Origin: Streptomyces dioscori
GTDB taxonomy: Bacteria > Actinomycetota > Actinomycetes > Streptomycetales > Streptomycetaceae
Length of the DNA stretch: 64,000 bases
Reading direction: 5' to 3'
Assembly (NCBI RefSeq): GCF_003024195.1
Contig: NZ_KZ679040.1
Coordinates: 649,164-713,163, forward strand
Below the pieces are notes generated by a model that had not been told where the DNA came from, ran no database searches, and worked only from the letters and a program-made list of their open reading frames with translations. Positions 1 through 8,241 of this stretch are shown here, piece by piece (position 1 is the first letter of the stretch; the number at the start of each line of letters is the position of its first letter). The translations under genes were made by a program, and so were the position numbers.

Positions 1-345
1 GAGTCGCGGCACGGCCCGCCGGGTGAGTGGAGCGGCGGTGCCCCTGAGGGGCGCGGGGAACTGCGCGACGAGCCCCCGCCGGCGGGCAGTCGGCATGACA
101 CTTCGTCGGGTGTGGGGTTGTGGCACCGGCGGTCGCTGGAGTGGAGCGGCGGCGCCCGTCAGGGGCGCGGGGAACTGCGCGACGAGCCCCCGCCGGCGGG
201 CAGTCGGCATGACACCTCGTGGGGTGTGGCGTTGCGGCGCGGGCTGCCGGGTGAGTGGAGCGGCGGTGCCCCTGAGGGGCGCGGGGAACTGCGCGACGAG
301 CCCCCACCGGCCGGCAGTCGACACGACACCTCGTCGGGTGCGGGG
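1..345. repeat. 114-bp tandem repeat, about three copies
   Basis: A 114-bp unit is repeated: GAGTGGAGCGGCGG recurs at 25, 139 and 253. The sequence before position 25 matches the end of a preceding unit, so the array probably continues to the left of the window. Every unit contains the dispersed core GGGGCGCGGGGAACTGCGC. The second copy is the most diverged near its GTCAGGGG junction. Because 114 is a multiple of three, open frames run through the array, but the peptide they give is only the repeat and is not taken as part of comEA. Confidence 0.9.
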
Positions 346-363
346 CGGAGCCCCGGGGCGGGA

Positions 364-1209
364 ATGGGAGCGGGGGCGGAGGCGCTCGGGGACGCCGATG
401 GGGGCGTGGACGAGGTCCGGCCCGAGGCGCCGTCCGAGGCGCCGTCCGAGGCGCGGCCCGCTCCCGCGTGGCGGACGCGGGCCGGACTCGCGGTCCGGGA
501 GCGGATGCCGCTGTGGCTGCAGACCAGGTGCGGCCTGGAACGCAGAAGCGTGGCCGCACTCACCGCGGTGCTGGTCGTCGCCGCGGTCCTCGCCGCACAG
601 CACTTCTGGTCGGGACGGACCCAGCCGGTGCGGGCCCCGGAGATCGTACGGGCCGCGGTCCCGTACGGGGAGGAGACGAACGCGGCCGGGCAGAAGACGG
701 CGGCCGGACCCTCCACCGCCGCCCAGGCGCCCCCGGGCGCGGGCGCGGCCCCGACCGCACTCGTGGTGGACGTCAGCGGCAAGGTGCGCGAGCCGGGTAT
801 CCATCGGCTGCCGGCCGGTTCCCGGGTCGCCGACGCGCTGAAAGCCGCGGGCGGGGTGCGTCCGGGCACGGACACCGAGGGCCTCAACCGCGCACGGTTC
901 CTGGTGGACGGTGAGCAGGTGCTGGTCGGGGCGCCGGCGGCGGTGGGGCCGGGTGCTCCGGGAGCCGCGGGAACTTCAGGGGCTGCGGGTCCCGGTGGGG
1001 CAGCCCCCGCCCCGGTCACTCCGGTCGCCCTCAACACGGCCACCCTGGAACAGCTGGACACGCTGCCCGGCGTCGGCCCCGTGCTGGCGCAGCACATCAT
1101 CGACTACCGCGGACGGCACGGCGGCTTCCGTTCGGTCGACGAACTCCGCGAGGTGAACGGAATCGGCGACCGCCGTTTCGCCGATCTGCGGAATCTCGTA
1201 CGGCCATGA
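364..1209 (+). CDS. comEA: ComEA-family helix-hairpin-helix DNA-binding protein
   Basis: A protein of about 281 residues. An Ala/Glu/Pro-rich N-terminus with a short APSE repeat is followed by one hydrophobic membrane segment at about residues 62-80 (LTAVLVVAAVLAA). An SLBB-like extracytoplasmic domain follows (VVDVSGKVREPGIHRLPAGS). Two helix-hairpin-helix motifs form the C-terminus (LDTLPGVGPVLAQHI and LREVNGIGDRRFADL). The family is a membrane-anchored dsDNA receptor for DNA uptake. The stop overlaps the start of comEC by four bases, so the two are translationally coupled. The open frame continues upstream through tandem repeats. ATG 364 is the first in-frame start after them; ATG 505, just before the membrane segment, is an alternative. 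Transformation competence is not established in streptomycetes, so the role here is inferred from the family. Confidence 0.85.
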   Translation: MGAGAEALGDADGGVDEVRPEAPSEAPSEARPAPAWRTRAGLAVRERMPLWLQTRCGLERRSVAALTAVLVVAAVLAAQHFWSGRTQPVRAPEIVRAAVPYGEETNAAGQKTAAGPSTAAQAPPGAGAAPTALVVDVSGKVREPGIHRLPAGSRVADALKAAGGVRPGTDTEGLNRARFLVDGEQVLVGAPAAVGPGAPGAAGTSGAAGPGGAAPAPVTPVALNTATLEQLDTLPGVGPVLAQHIIDYRGRHGGFRSVDELREVNGIGDRRFADLRNLVRP

Positions 1210-3854
1210 GGGGCCCGACCCCGACGAGCCGACCGCCCGTGCACGCCGGCTCCGGCAGTCCGCTCGGTGCCGCGCACCCTCGTCAGGAGGGCCCGACGGA
1301 TCTGCGGCTGGTCCCACCGGCGCTGGCGGCGTGGGCGACGGCGGCGGTGACGCTGGACGCGCCACCGGGGTGGGTCGCGGGTGCGGTCGCGCTCTGCGTT
1401 GCCCTGGCCGGGCTGCTCCTGCTCGCGGGACGCGACCGGGCAGGGGGCGCGGCGCCGCTCCGGTTGCTCCGGTCGCCCTGGTCGAAGACCTCCGTCGCGG
1501 CCGTGCTGCTCTGTGTCGCGGCCGCGGCCGCCTCAAGCGGGCTGCACGGTGCGGATCTGCGCAGGGGGCCGATCCCGGAGTCGGCGCGGCAGTACGACCG
1601 GGTGACCGCCGAGGTGGAGGTCATCTCGGACCCACGGCTCACCCGCCCCCGGATCAAGGGGAACCACGCCGCCCCGACCGCGATCCTGCTCGACGCGGAA
1701 GTCAGGCACGTCGAGAGGCCGGACGGGACGATGGCACGCACCCGTACGCCGGTACTGCTGATCGTGGACGCGAGGCAGAGCCGGCGGGCGTCCCCGCCCT
1801 CGGGCCCCGAGGCGGGGGCGGGGCCGAGACCGGGGCTGGGGTCCGGGCCGGAGCCAGGTCCGGGAGCGGCTCATGAGCAGGCCGGATCGCCCTGGCTCTC
1901 GCTCCTGCCCTCCACCCGGCTCAGGGTGACCGCACAGGTCGCGCCCGCGCTGGGCGGCGGAGACCGGATCGCGGCGGTGCTCCGGGTGCGCGGCAGCGGG
2001 CCACCGGTGGTGGTCGGGCAGCCGTCCGCCACGCAGCGCTTCGCCGGGGAGCTGCGGGGCAGGTTGCGGGCGGCGACCGACGGACTGGAGCCGGACGCAC
2101 GGGCACTGTTGCCGGGACTGGTGGTCGGGGACACCTCCCGGATCACACCGGAGCTGGACGAGGCGTTCAGGGCGACCGATCTCACCCACATCCTCGCGGT
2201 CAGCGGCGCCAACTTCACGATCGTGCTCGCCCTGCTCATCGGGCCGCCGGGCCGGGCCCAGCGGATCGAGCGCCGAGGGCTGGCGCCCCGGCTCGGTCTG
2301 CCGTTGCGGGCGACCGCTCTGTGCGGAGGTGCGCTCACGCTCGGCTTCGTGATCGTGTGCCGACCGGACCCGAGTGTGCTGCGGGCCGCGGCCTGTGGAT
2401 CGATCGCGCTGCTGGCCATCGCCACCGGGCGCCGCAGATCACTGATTCCGGCGCTGGCCACGGCGGTGCTCGCGCTGGTGCTGTACGACCCGTGGCTGGC
2501 CCGGAGTTACGGCTTCCTGCTCTCCGTGCTCGCCACCGGTGCGCTGCTCACGCTGGCCCCGCGGTGGAGTGCGGCGCTCCGCGGGCGGGGGGTGCCGCCG
2601 AGGTTGGCCGAGGCACTGGCGGCCGCGGGCGCCGCGCAGGCGGTGTGCGCGCCGGTCGTCGCCGTCCTGTCGGCGCGGGTCAGTCTGGTGGCGGTGCCGT
2701 GCAACCTGCTCGTGGAGTTCGCGGTCGCGCCGGCCACGGTGCTGGGCTTCGCGACGCTGACCACGGCTCCCTGGGCGATGCCGGTCGCGAAGGCGTTGGC
2801 GTGGTGCGCAAGTTGGCCCACCGGCTGGATCGCGGACATCGCCCGAGCGGGTGCGGCCCTGCCGGGCGCAGGCATCGACTGGCCGGGAAGCTGGACGGGG
2901 GCACTGCTGCTCGCCGGCGCGATGGCCGCCCTCGTGTTCGTCGGGCGCAGGCTGCTGCGGCATCCCTGGCTGAGTGGCGCCTGCGCGGTGCTGCTGCTGC
3001 TCGTGACGGTGCAGCCGCCACCTCTCACCCGGGTGATCACGGGGTGGCCGCCGCCGGACTGGCGGTTCGCGATGTGCGATGTGGGTCAGGGCGACGCGAC
3101 GGTGCTCGCGGCGGGCGACGGCAGTGCGGTGGTGGTGGACGCGGGACCCGATCCGATACTCGTCGACCGGTGTCTGAGGGCACTCGGCGTCACCCGGGTC
3201 CCCCTCGTCGTACTGACCCATTTTCACGCGGACCATGTGGCGGGGCTGCCGGGTGTGCTGCGCGGGCGTTCGGTGGGCGCGATCGAGACGACGGGCCTGG
3301 AGGAGCCACTGGACCAGGCCGAATTCGTGCACCGGCAGGCCGCGGCCCGGCGCATCCCGGTGACGCGGGCGGTGGCGGGAGAGCGGCGGCGTACGGGTGG
3401 GCTCGACTGGCAGGTGCTGTGGCCGCCGCCGAGCCCCACGCCGGGGGCCGCTCCGGTGCCAGGGCCGATGCCGGAGCCGGAGCCGGAGGGGCCGAACGAC
3501 GCGAGTGTCACCCTGCTCGTGAGGTCGGCCGGGGTGACCATGCTGATGCTCGGGGACCTCGAACCACCCGCTCAGCAAGCCCTGTTGAGATCACCGGCCG
3601 GGACCGCTCTGAAAGCCGTGGACGTTCTCAAAGTCGCCCATCATGGTTCGGCCTATCAGGATCCGGAGCTCATACGACGGGCGGCGCCACGCCTCGCGCT
3701 CATCTCGTGCGGGGCTGACAACCCCTACGGACATCCGGCTCCGAGCACGACGGCCGCACTGGAAGCAGGGGGCGCGCAGGTGCTGCGCACCGATGTGGAC
3801 GGGGCGGTAACCGTGGGAGGAGGAGACGATCACCTGCTGATCACGCGAGACTGA
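1206..3854 (+). CDS. comEC: ComEC/Rec2 DNA-internalisation membrane protein
   Basis: An 882-residue polytopic membrane protein. The N-terminus holds hydrophobic segments and a soluble OB-like stretch with an internal Gly/Pro-rich linker (about residues 200-225). The competence core follows (DLTHILAVSGANFTIVLAL, about residue 325) with many membrane helices. The C-terminus is a metallo-beta-lactamase domain with VGQGDATVL, the metal motif THFHADHVAGLP and the later MLMLGDLE and VAHHGS motifs. In competent bacteria the protein forms the channel, and the C-terminal domain is proposed to degrade the non-transported strand. The ATG overlaps the comEA stop (ATGA). Length and domain order match full-length ComEC and all the metal ligands appear present. 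Confidence 0.9.
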   Translation: MRGPTPTSRPPVHAGSGSPLGAAHPRQEGPTDLRLVPPALAAWATAAVTLDAPPGWVAGAVALCVALAGLLLLAGRDRAGGAAPLRLLRSPWSKTSVAAVLLCVAAAAASSGLHGADLRRGPIPESARQYDRVTAEVEVISDPRLTRPRIKGNHAAPTAILLDAEVRHVERPDGTMARTRTPVLLIVDARQSRRASPPSGPEAGAGPRPGLGSGPEPGPGAAHEQAGSPWLSLLPSTRLRVTAQVAPALGGGDRIAAVLRVRGSGPPVVVGQPSATQRFAGELRGRLRAATDGLEPDARALLPGLVVGDTSRITPELDEAFRATDLTHILAVSGANFTIVLALLIGPPGRAQRIERRGLAPRLGLPLRATALCGGALTLGFVIVCRPDPSVLRAAACGSIALLAIATGRRRSLIPALATAVLALVLYDPWLARSYGFLLSVLATGALLTLAPRWSAALRGRGVPPRLAEALAAAGAAQAVCAPVVAVLSARVSLVAVPCNLLVEFAVAPATVLGFATLTTAPWAMPVAKALAWCASWPTGWIADIARAGAALPGAGIDWPGSWTGALLLAGAMAALVFVGRRLLRHPWLSGACAVLLLLVTVQPPPLTRVITGWPPPDWRFAMCDVGQGDATVLAAGDGSAVVVDAGPDPILVDRCLRALGVTRVPLVVLTHFHADHVAGLPGVLRGRSVGAIETTGLEEPLDQAEFVHRQAAARRIPVTRAVAGERRRTGGLDWQVLWPPPSPTPGAAPVPGPMPEPEPEGPNDASVTLLVRSAGVTMLMLGDLEPPAQQALLRSPAGTALKAVDVLKVAHHGSAYQDPELIRRAAPRLALISCGADNPYGHPAPSTTAALEAGGAQVLRTDVDGAVTVGGGDDHLLITRD

Positions 3855-3858
3855 GGGT

Positions 3859-4686
3859 ATGAAACCCGCACAGGTCGATGCCTACCTCCGCCGGATCGGT
3901 GTCACCCACCCCGCCTGGCCCACCGCCGACGTACTCCGTGAACTGCAGTTGCGACACCTGCTGGCCGTGCCGTTCGAGAACCTGTCGATCCACCTCGGTG
4001 AGGAGATCGTGCTGGAGGAGAAACCGCTCCTGGACAAGCTGGTGGGCGCTCGCAGGGGTGGCTTCTGCTACGAACTGAACGGGGCGTTCGGCGCACTGCT
4101 CAAGGCGCTGGGCTTCGATGTGACGCTGCTCGCGGGGCGGGTCTACGGGGAGGAGGAGCGGCTCGGGATTCCGTACGACCATCTGGCGCTGCGGGTGCGG
4201 ACGGTGGACGGGGGCGACTGGCTGGCCGACGTCGGGTTCGGGGCGCACAGCCACTACCCGCTGGCCTTCGGGGAGCGGGGGGAGCAGACGGATCCGGCGG
4301 GCGCGTTCCGGGTGATCGTGGCCGGGGCGGATCCGGCCGGGGTGCGGGGCAGTGCGGGGGAGTTCGGGGATCTGGAGGTGGTGCGGGACGGCAGGTCCCA
4401 GTACCGGCTGGAGACGCGGCCGCGGGTGCTCGGGGACTTCGTGGCCGGGGCCTGGTGGCACAGCACGTCGTCGGCGTCGCACTTCGCCCGGTCACTGGTC
4501 TGCTCGCGGGTCACGGAGGACGGCGGCCGGGTCACGCTCAGCGGGCGCACGCTCACGGTCACGGACCCCGACGGCGGGAGGACGACGGCGGAGCTGGTGT
4601 CGGACGAGGAGGTGCTGGAGGCGTACAGGAAGCGGTTCGGGATCGTGCTGGAGCGCGTCCCGGTTGTCCGGAGAAGCGGCGACTGA
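3859..4686 (+). CDS. Arylamine N-acetyltransferase
   Basis: A 275-residue NAT-family enzyme, which transfers acetyl from acetyl-CoA to arylamines, arylhydrazines and hydroxylamines; in actinomycetes some members act in amide synthase steps of secondary metabolism. The Cys-His-Asp triad is visible: C70 in RRGGFCYELNG, H108 in PYDHLALRV and D124 in WLADVGFGAHS. The conserved PFENLSIHLG is at about residue 38. The start lies only four bases after the comEC stop, so it may be co-transcribed. It is a stand-alone cytosolic form of normal length with no biosynthetic cluster next to it, so a xenobiotic or housekeeping role is more likely than macrolactam formation. Confidence 0.9.
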   Translation: MKPAQVDAYLRRIGVTHPAWPTADVLRELQLRHLLAVPFENLSIHLGEEIVLEEKPLLDKLVGARRGGFCYELNGAFGALLKALGFDVTLLAGRVYGEEERLGIPYDHLALRVRTVDGGDWLADVGFGAHSHYPLAFGERGEQTDPAGAFRVIVAGADPAGVRGSAGEFGDLEVVRDGRSQYRLETRPRVLGDFVAGAWWHSTSSASHFARSLVCSRVTEDGGRVTLSGRTLTVTDPDGGRTTAELVSDEEVLEAYRKRFGIVLERVPVVRRSGD

Positions 4687-4734
4687 GGGGAAGAAGGTAA
4701 GCGGAACGGCCAATTCGGGCTACTCGTGCGTAGT

Positions 4735-4752
4735 ACCAGCACATGCGCTGGT
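4735..4752 (+). terminator. Small hairpin after the acetyltransferase gene
   Basis: ACCAGC and GCTGGT form a 6-bp stem with a 6-nt loop, followed by TTCC, in the 173-base gap before the YceI-domain gene. The gap is less GC-rich than its surroundings and may also hold the promoter of the next gene. There is no T-tract, so termination is only a possibility. Confidence 0.3.
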
Positions 4753-4859
4753 TTCCTGCGATGTAGTCGTCTGTTGCCTCGAAAGTCGCATCGGTGGTCG
4801 AATACCTCTCCGACAACGAGTGTTTTCACAGCGTGTGTTGACGCGAGGGTGGGTCGCAG

Positions 4860-5738
4860 ATGGTCGGCAGCTGGCTGGGGAACCGTACGAACCGGGCACA
4901 GGCGGGCCATCTCGCCTCGGTGCCGTTGCCGGAGGGTGCCGGTGTGCTCGGCTGCCGGGTGCTGGATCCGGTGAACCAGCCCGTGCCGGACGCGGAGTTC
5001 CTGGTCACGGATGCCGCGGGGCGCAGAGTGGTCGGCGGGGAGCTGGATCCGTTCGGGTCCTTCCTGGTGACGGTCCCGGCCGGTGAGTACCGCCTCGCCG
5101 TGTCGGCCGAGGGGCACGCCCCGTACCGGGCGAATGTCACCGTGCCGGCGAACGAGGTGGCGGCGCTCGGTGACGTGACGCTGAACACCGCGCAACCACC
5201 CGCGTTACCGGCGCCGGGGGACTGGGAGATCGAGCCGACCCACTCCTCGATCGGCTTCACGGCCCGGCACATCGGGATGGCTCGGGTACGGGGGAGGTTC
5301 AACACCTTCGCGGGGATCGTGCGGGTGGCCGAGAACGTGGAGCAGTCGGCGATGCACGTGGTCATCGACGCGGGGTCGATCGACACCAACGTCAGGGCGC
5401 GGGACGGGCATCTGAAGTCGGCGGACTTCCTGGACGTGGACCGGTTTCCGACGGTGGAGTTCTACAGCGACCGGTTCACGCACCGGGGCGGCAGCCGGTG
5501 GGGGGTCACCGGGGCGCTGTCGCTGCACGGGGTGACGCGGACGGTCACGCTCGACACGGAGTATCTGGGGGTGGGCAACGGCACGGAGGGCGAGGTGCGG
5601 GCGGCCTGCCGGGCCACCGCCGAGTTGCGGCGCGACGACTTCACGATGAGCTGGCAGTCGATGCTGGCGCGGGGCATCGCCATGGTCGGCACGAGCATCA
5701 CGGTCGACCTGGACATACAGGTCGTCCCCAAGGGCTGA
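4860..5738 (+). CDS. YceI-family protein with N-terminal carboxypeptidase-regulatory-like domain
   Basis: A 292-residue two-domain protein. Residues about 25-105 look like a transthyretin-like beta-sandwich of the carboxypeptidase regulatory-like type (GAGVLGCRVLDPVNQPVPDA). Residues about 118-290 form a YceI lipocalin-like barrel (GDWEIEPTHSSIGFTARH near its start, DLDIQVVPKG at its end). YceI proteins bind polyisoprenoid-type lipids and are linked to isoprenoid or stress metabolism. No signal peptide is visible, unlike the periplasmic E. coli protein. The ATG at 4860 is preceded by a purine-rich GAGGGTGGGT. The ligand is unknown; the fold assignment is from family pattern only. Confidence 0.8.
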   Translation: MVGSWLGNRTNRAQAGHLASVPLPEGAGVLGCRVLDPVNQPVPDAEFLVTDAAGRRVVGGELDPFGSFLVTVPAGEYRLAVSAEGHAPYRANVTVPANEVAALGDVTLNTAQPPALPAPGDWEIEPTHSSIGFTARHIGMARVRGRFNTFAGIVRVAENVEQSAMHVVIDAGSIDTNVRARDGHLKSADFLDVDRFPTVEFYSDRFTHRGGSRWGVTGALSLHGVTRTVTLDTEYLGVGNGTEGEVRAACRATAELRRDDFTMSWQSMLARGIAMVGTSITVDLDIQVVPKG

Positions 5739-5841
5739 GCCGGGGCCCGGGTCAGGGCGGAGCGGGCCGTTCCGGCCGCTGGTCGTCGGCTGCCGGGTGC
5801 CCCCGGTGCGAGGCGCTGTGCCGGTGCCGGAAAATGGCCGG

Positions 5842-6087
5842 GTGAGCGACGTGAGACATGTACTGGTACTGCCCGACCGCGATGCCGCGCAGGAGGCGGC
5901 GGAGGCGCTCGGTGAGCAGTTCGCGCTGGACGAGGAGCCCCAGCTCGTACGGGACGCCCTGGCCGGTGAGGACGACGCCGAGGACGCGCAGTGGCTGCTC
6001 GTGCTGCGCGACGAGAACGGGCGGCTGGACGCGCGGGAGCTGGACGAGTTCGTGAGGGAGTGGGACGGCTGGCGCGAGGAGCCGTAG
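5842..6087 (+). CDS. Small acidic hypothetical protein
   Basis: An 81-residue, strongly acidic protein with no recognised domain (starting VSDVRHVLVLPDRD and ending DEFVREWDGWREEP). It is mostly predicted alpha-helical with clustered Glu and Asp. The GTG at 5842 is chosen because the upstream in-frame extension from 5797 is Pro/Gly-rich and untypical. It lies between the YceI-domain gene and holA on the same strand. No function is proposed. Confidence 0.6.
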   Translation: MSDVRHVLVLPDRDAAQEAAEALGEQFALDEEPQLVRDALAGEDDAEDAQWLLVLRDENGRLDARELDEFVREWDGWREEP

Positions 6088-6160
6088 CCGAGCCGTAGCC
6101 GTGGTCGAGCCGTAGCCGCGGGCCCGTCATTGTCGGTGGTGCGTGGGATGCTTGGCCGCG

Positions 6161-7147
6161 ATGGCCAGGAACTCTGCACAAGACGATCCGCTCGCTCCCG
6201 TCACGATCGCCGTGGGGCAGGAGGACCTCCTGCTCGACCGCGCCGTACAGCAGGTGGTGGCCGCCGCGCGCGCCGCCGACGCGGACACCGACGTACGGGA
6301 CCTCACGTCGGACCAGTTGCAGCCGGGCACGCTCGCCGAACTGACGAGCCCGTCGCTCTTCGCCGAGCGCAAGGTCGTCGTGGTGCGGAACGCGCAGGAC
6401 CTGTCGGCGGACACGGTCAAGGACGTGAAGGCGTACCTGGGCGCTCCGGCCGAGGAGATCACGCTCGTGCTGCTGCACGCGGGCGGGGCCAAGGGCAAGG
6501 GGCTGCTCGACGCCGCGCGCAAGGTGGGGGCGCGGGAGGTCGCGTGCCCGAAGATGACGAAGCCGGCCGACCGGCTGTCGTTCGTGCGCGCGGAGTTCCG
6601 GGCGCTGGGGCGGTCCGCGACGCCCGAGGCGTGCCAGGCGCTCGTCGACTCGATCGGCAGTGATCTGCGGGAGCTGGCCTCCGCGACGACCCAGCTGGTC
6701 GCGGATGTCGAGGGGACGATCGACGAGGCCGTCGTCGGGCGGTACTACACCGGCCGGGCGGAGGCCTCCAGCTTCACCGTGGCGGACCGGGCGGTCGAGG
6801 GGCGGGCGGCGGAGGCGCTGGAGGCGCTGCGGTGGTCGTTGTCGACCGGGGTCGCGCCCGTGCTGATCACCAGCGCGCTGGCGCAGGGGGTGCGGGCCAT
6901 CGGGAAGCTCTCCTCCGCGCGGGGTGGGCGGCCGGCCGATCTGGCGCGGGAGCTGGGGATGCCGCCTTGGAAGATCGACCGGGTTCGGCAGCAGATGCGG
7001 GGGTGGACGCCGGACGGGGTCGCTGTCGCGTTGCGGGCGGTCGCGGAGGCGGACGCGGGGGTCAAGGGGGGCGGTGACGACCCTGAGTACGCGCTGGAGA
7101 AGGCGGTCGTCACGATCGCTCGTGCGGCGCGGATGCGGCGGGGTTAG
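6161..7147 (+). CDS. holA: DNA polymerase III subunit delta
   Basis: A protein of about 328 residues resembling the clamp-loader delta subunit, which opens the beta sliding clamp during replication. It begins with DPLAPVTIAVGQEDLLLDRA, typical of HolA, followed by the AAA-like region (AELTSPSLFAERKVVVVRN). The C-terminal helical collar includes FTVADRAVEGRAAEALEAL and a terminal stretch (LAREGLGMPPWKIDRVRQQ-like). ATG 6161 is preferred over the upstream in-frame GTG 6143. The gene sits between the YceI/acidic-protein pair and the convergent rpsT, as is common in streptomycetes. Confidence 0.9.
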   Translation: MARNSAQDDPLAPVTIAVGQEDLLLDRAVQQVVAAARAADADTDVRDLTSDQLQPGTLAELTSPSLFAERKVVVVRNAQDLSADTVKDVKAYLGAPAEEITLVLLHAGGAKGKGLLDAARKVGAREVACPKMTKPADRLSFVRAEFRALGRSATPEACQALVDSIGSDLRELASATTQLVADVEGTIDEAVVGRYYTGRAEASSFTVADRAVEGRAAEALEALRWSLSTGVAPVLITSALAQGVRAIGKLSSARGGRPADLARELGMPPWKIDRVRQQMRGWTPDGVAVALRAVAEADAGVKGGGDDPEYALEKAVVTIARAARMRRG

Positions 7148-7189
7148 CTTCTATCCCCCTGGGGGCTGCGCCCCCAGACCCCCGTTGGC

Positions 7190-7490
7190 CTGGATCCACG
7201 GCTGCGGGCCCGGTGGGGGCCGGTCGCGCAGTTCCCCGCGCCCCTCAAGGACGGGGCTGCGCCCCCAGGCCCCGGTCGGCCTGAATGTGTGGCTGCGGGC
7301 CTGGTGGGGGCTGGTCGCGCAGTTCCTCGCGCCCCTCAAGGGCGGGGCTGCGCCTTCAGGGTCCGGTGGGCCTGAATGTGTGGCTGCGGGCCCGGTGGGG
7401 GCTGGTCGCGCGCAGTTCCTCGCGCCCCCAAAGACGAAAGGCAGGGGCGCAGCCCCGACTTTCAGGGGCGCGGGGAACTGCGCGGCCAGC
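7190..7490. repeat. Cluster of dispersed repeat R1 between holA and rpsT
   Basis: The 571-base gap 7148-7718 contains no convincing gene. It holds three copies of the R1 core in one orientation (GCGCAGTTCCCCGCGCCCCT and variants, near 7207, 7318 and 7406) and one in the opposite orientation near 7462. The first three are spaced about 90-110 bp apart and linked by similar text (GGGGCTGCGCC and GCCTGAATGTGTGGCTGCGGGC), so this is a degenerate tandem array. Opposed copies can pair into a large hairpin between these convergent genes. Confidence 0.85.
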
Positions 7491-7521
7491 CACGACGGTG
7501 CCGGGCGGGGCGAAAAGACGA

Positions 7522-7555
7522 GCCCCGGCCCGCCCTGGAAGGGCGAGGCCGGGGC
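7522..7555. terminator. Strong hairpin between convergent holA and rpsT
   Basis: GCCCCGGCC (7522-7530) and GGCCGGGGC (7547-7555) are perfect inverted repeats. The intervening CGCCCTGGAAGGGCGA also pairs, closing on GGAA. There is no T-tract, as is usual for streptomycete terminators. A second inverted repeat, GACTCGTAC/GTACGAGTC, follows at 7571-7609. Both lie where transcripts of holA and rpsT would meet. Confidence 0.65.
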
Positions 7556-7718
7556 CCGGTTCGTGCTGGGGACTCGTACCCGCGTGGCGAACGCAGTCGC
7601 GTACGAGTCGGGGTGCCGGTCGGGAGCGGATGAGAGAGGGCCCGCTCAGATCCTTCCGGCGTTCGAATCACTTCGAATCAAGTGAGTGCGGGGCCGTGGC
7701 CCAGTACTCGGCAGAGGT

Positions 7719-7985
7719 TCAGCCCTTGAGGGAGGCGACCTTCGAAGCAAGCGCCGACTTCTTGTTGGCGGCCTGGTTCTTGTGGATGACGCCCTTGGAG
7801 ACGGCCTTGTCCAGCTTGCGCGAGGCTTCGCGCTGCGCGGCCGTGGCCTTCTCGACGTCACCCGCGGCAGCGGCCTCGCGGGCCTTGCGGATCGCGGTCT
7901 TCAGCGAAGACTTGACGGCCTTGTTGCGCAGCCGAGCCTTCTCGTTGGTCTTGATCCGCTTGATCTGGGACTTGATGTTCGCCAC
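7719..7985 (-). CDS. rpsT: 30S ribosomal protein S20
   Basis: An 88-residue basic protein beginning [20 protein letters not shown] after the initiator and rich in Lys/Arg/Ala helices, full length for S20. It is a primary 16S rRNA-binding protein of the 30S subunit body. It starts with GTG at 7985, with AGAAGG seven bases upstream. The gene diverges from lepA and converges on holA. S20 synthesis is autoregulated in other bacteria; a large leader hairpin here (8007-8050) could serve that purpose. Confidence 0.97.
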   Translation of the reverse strand: MANIKSQIKRIKTNEKARLRNKAVKSSLKTAIRKAREAAAAGDVEKATAAQREASRKLDKAVSKGVIHKNQAANKKSALASKVASLKG

Positions 7986-8006
7986 GAATGAGCCTTCTCA
8001 GGTTCA

Positions 8007-8050
8007 GGCGCACGAGACGGGGCGTCTCACGACGGTGAGTCTCATGCGCC
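8007..8050 (-). promoter_or_regulatory. Stable stem-loop in the rpsT leader
   Basis: In the rpsT RNA sense, 8050-8039 pairs with 8018-8007 as a 12-bp stem with one G-U pair (GGCGCATGAGAC with GTCTCGTGCGCC). It encloses a small inner hairpin (TCAC-CGTC-GTGA). An alternative GAGACG-GGG-CGTCTC hairpin shares the same bases (8014-8028). The element ends just before the ribosome-binding site. This could be an autoregulatory S20 target or a translation-control structure; function is inferred. Confidence 0.5.
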
Positions 8051-8122
8051 GGTGATTTCTCTTCTGAATTTCCTGCGTGTCCTGCGTGTCCCCTGCAGAG
8101 AGGGCAGGAGACACAGCTGCCC

Positions 8123-8152
8123 AGATTAGCAGTCGCCCCGCTGACGGCCCAA
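8123..8152 (-). promoter_or_regulatory. Candidate rpsT promoter
   Basis: Read on the minus strand, TTGGGC (8152-8147) and TAATCT (8128-8123) are separated by 18 bases, a reasonable vegetative sigma-70-type pair. It would give a leader of roughly 130 nt that includes the hairpin at 8007-8050. No experimental support is available from sequence alone. Confidence 0.4.
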
Positions 8153-8241
8153 ACCGGTCGCACCTCGCCGCCCGTGGGACCATGGAGCCTACGTATCGAT
8201 CCGACCCGAGGCGACAGGCGCCTCAAGAGACAGGACCCTGC

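Noticed and set aside
23..841. Open frame through the tandem repeats in another frame
   Set aside because: Arg/Pro-rich translation of repeat DNA and of the shadow of comEA.
7190..7490. R1 arrays as a possible CRISPR
   Set aside because: Units differ in length and orientation, spacers are related to each other and no cas genes are present.
7648..7690. tRNA-like GTTCGAATC motif before rpsT
   Set aside because: No acceptor stem, anticodon arm or 3' partner could be found; it is part of two short TTCGAATCA repeats.
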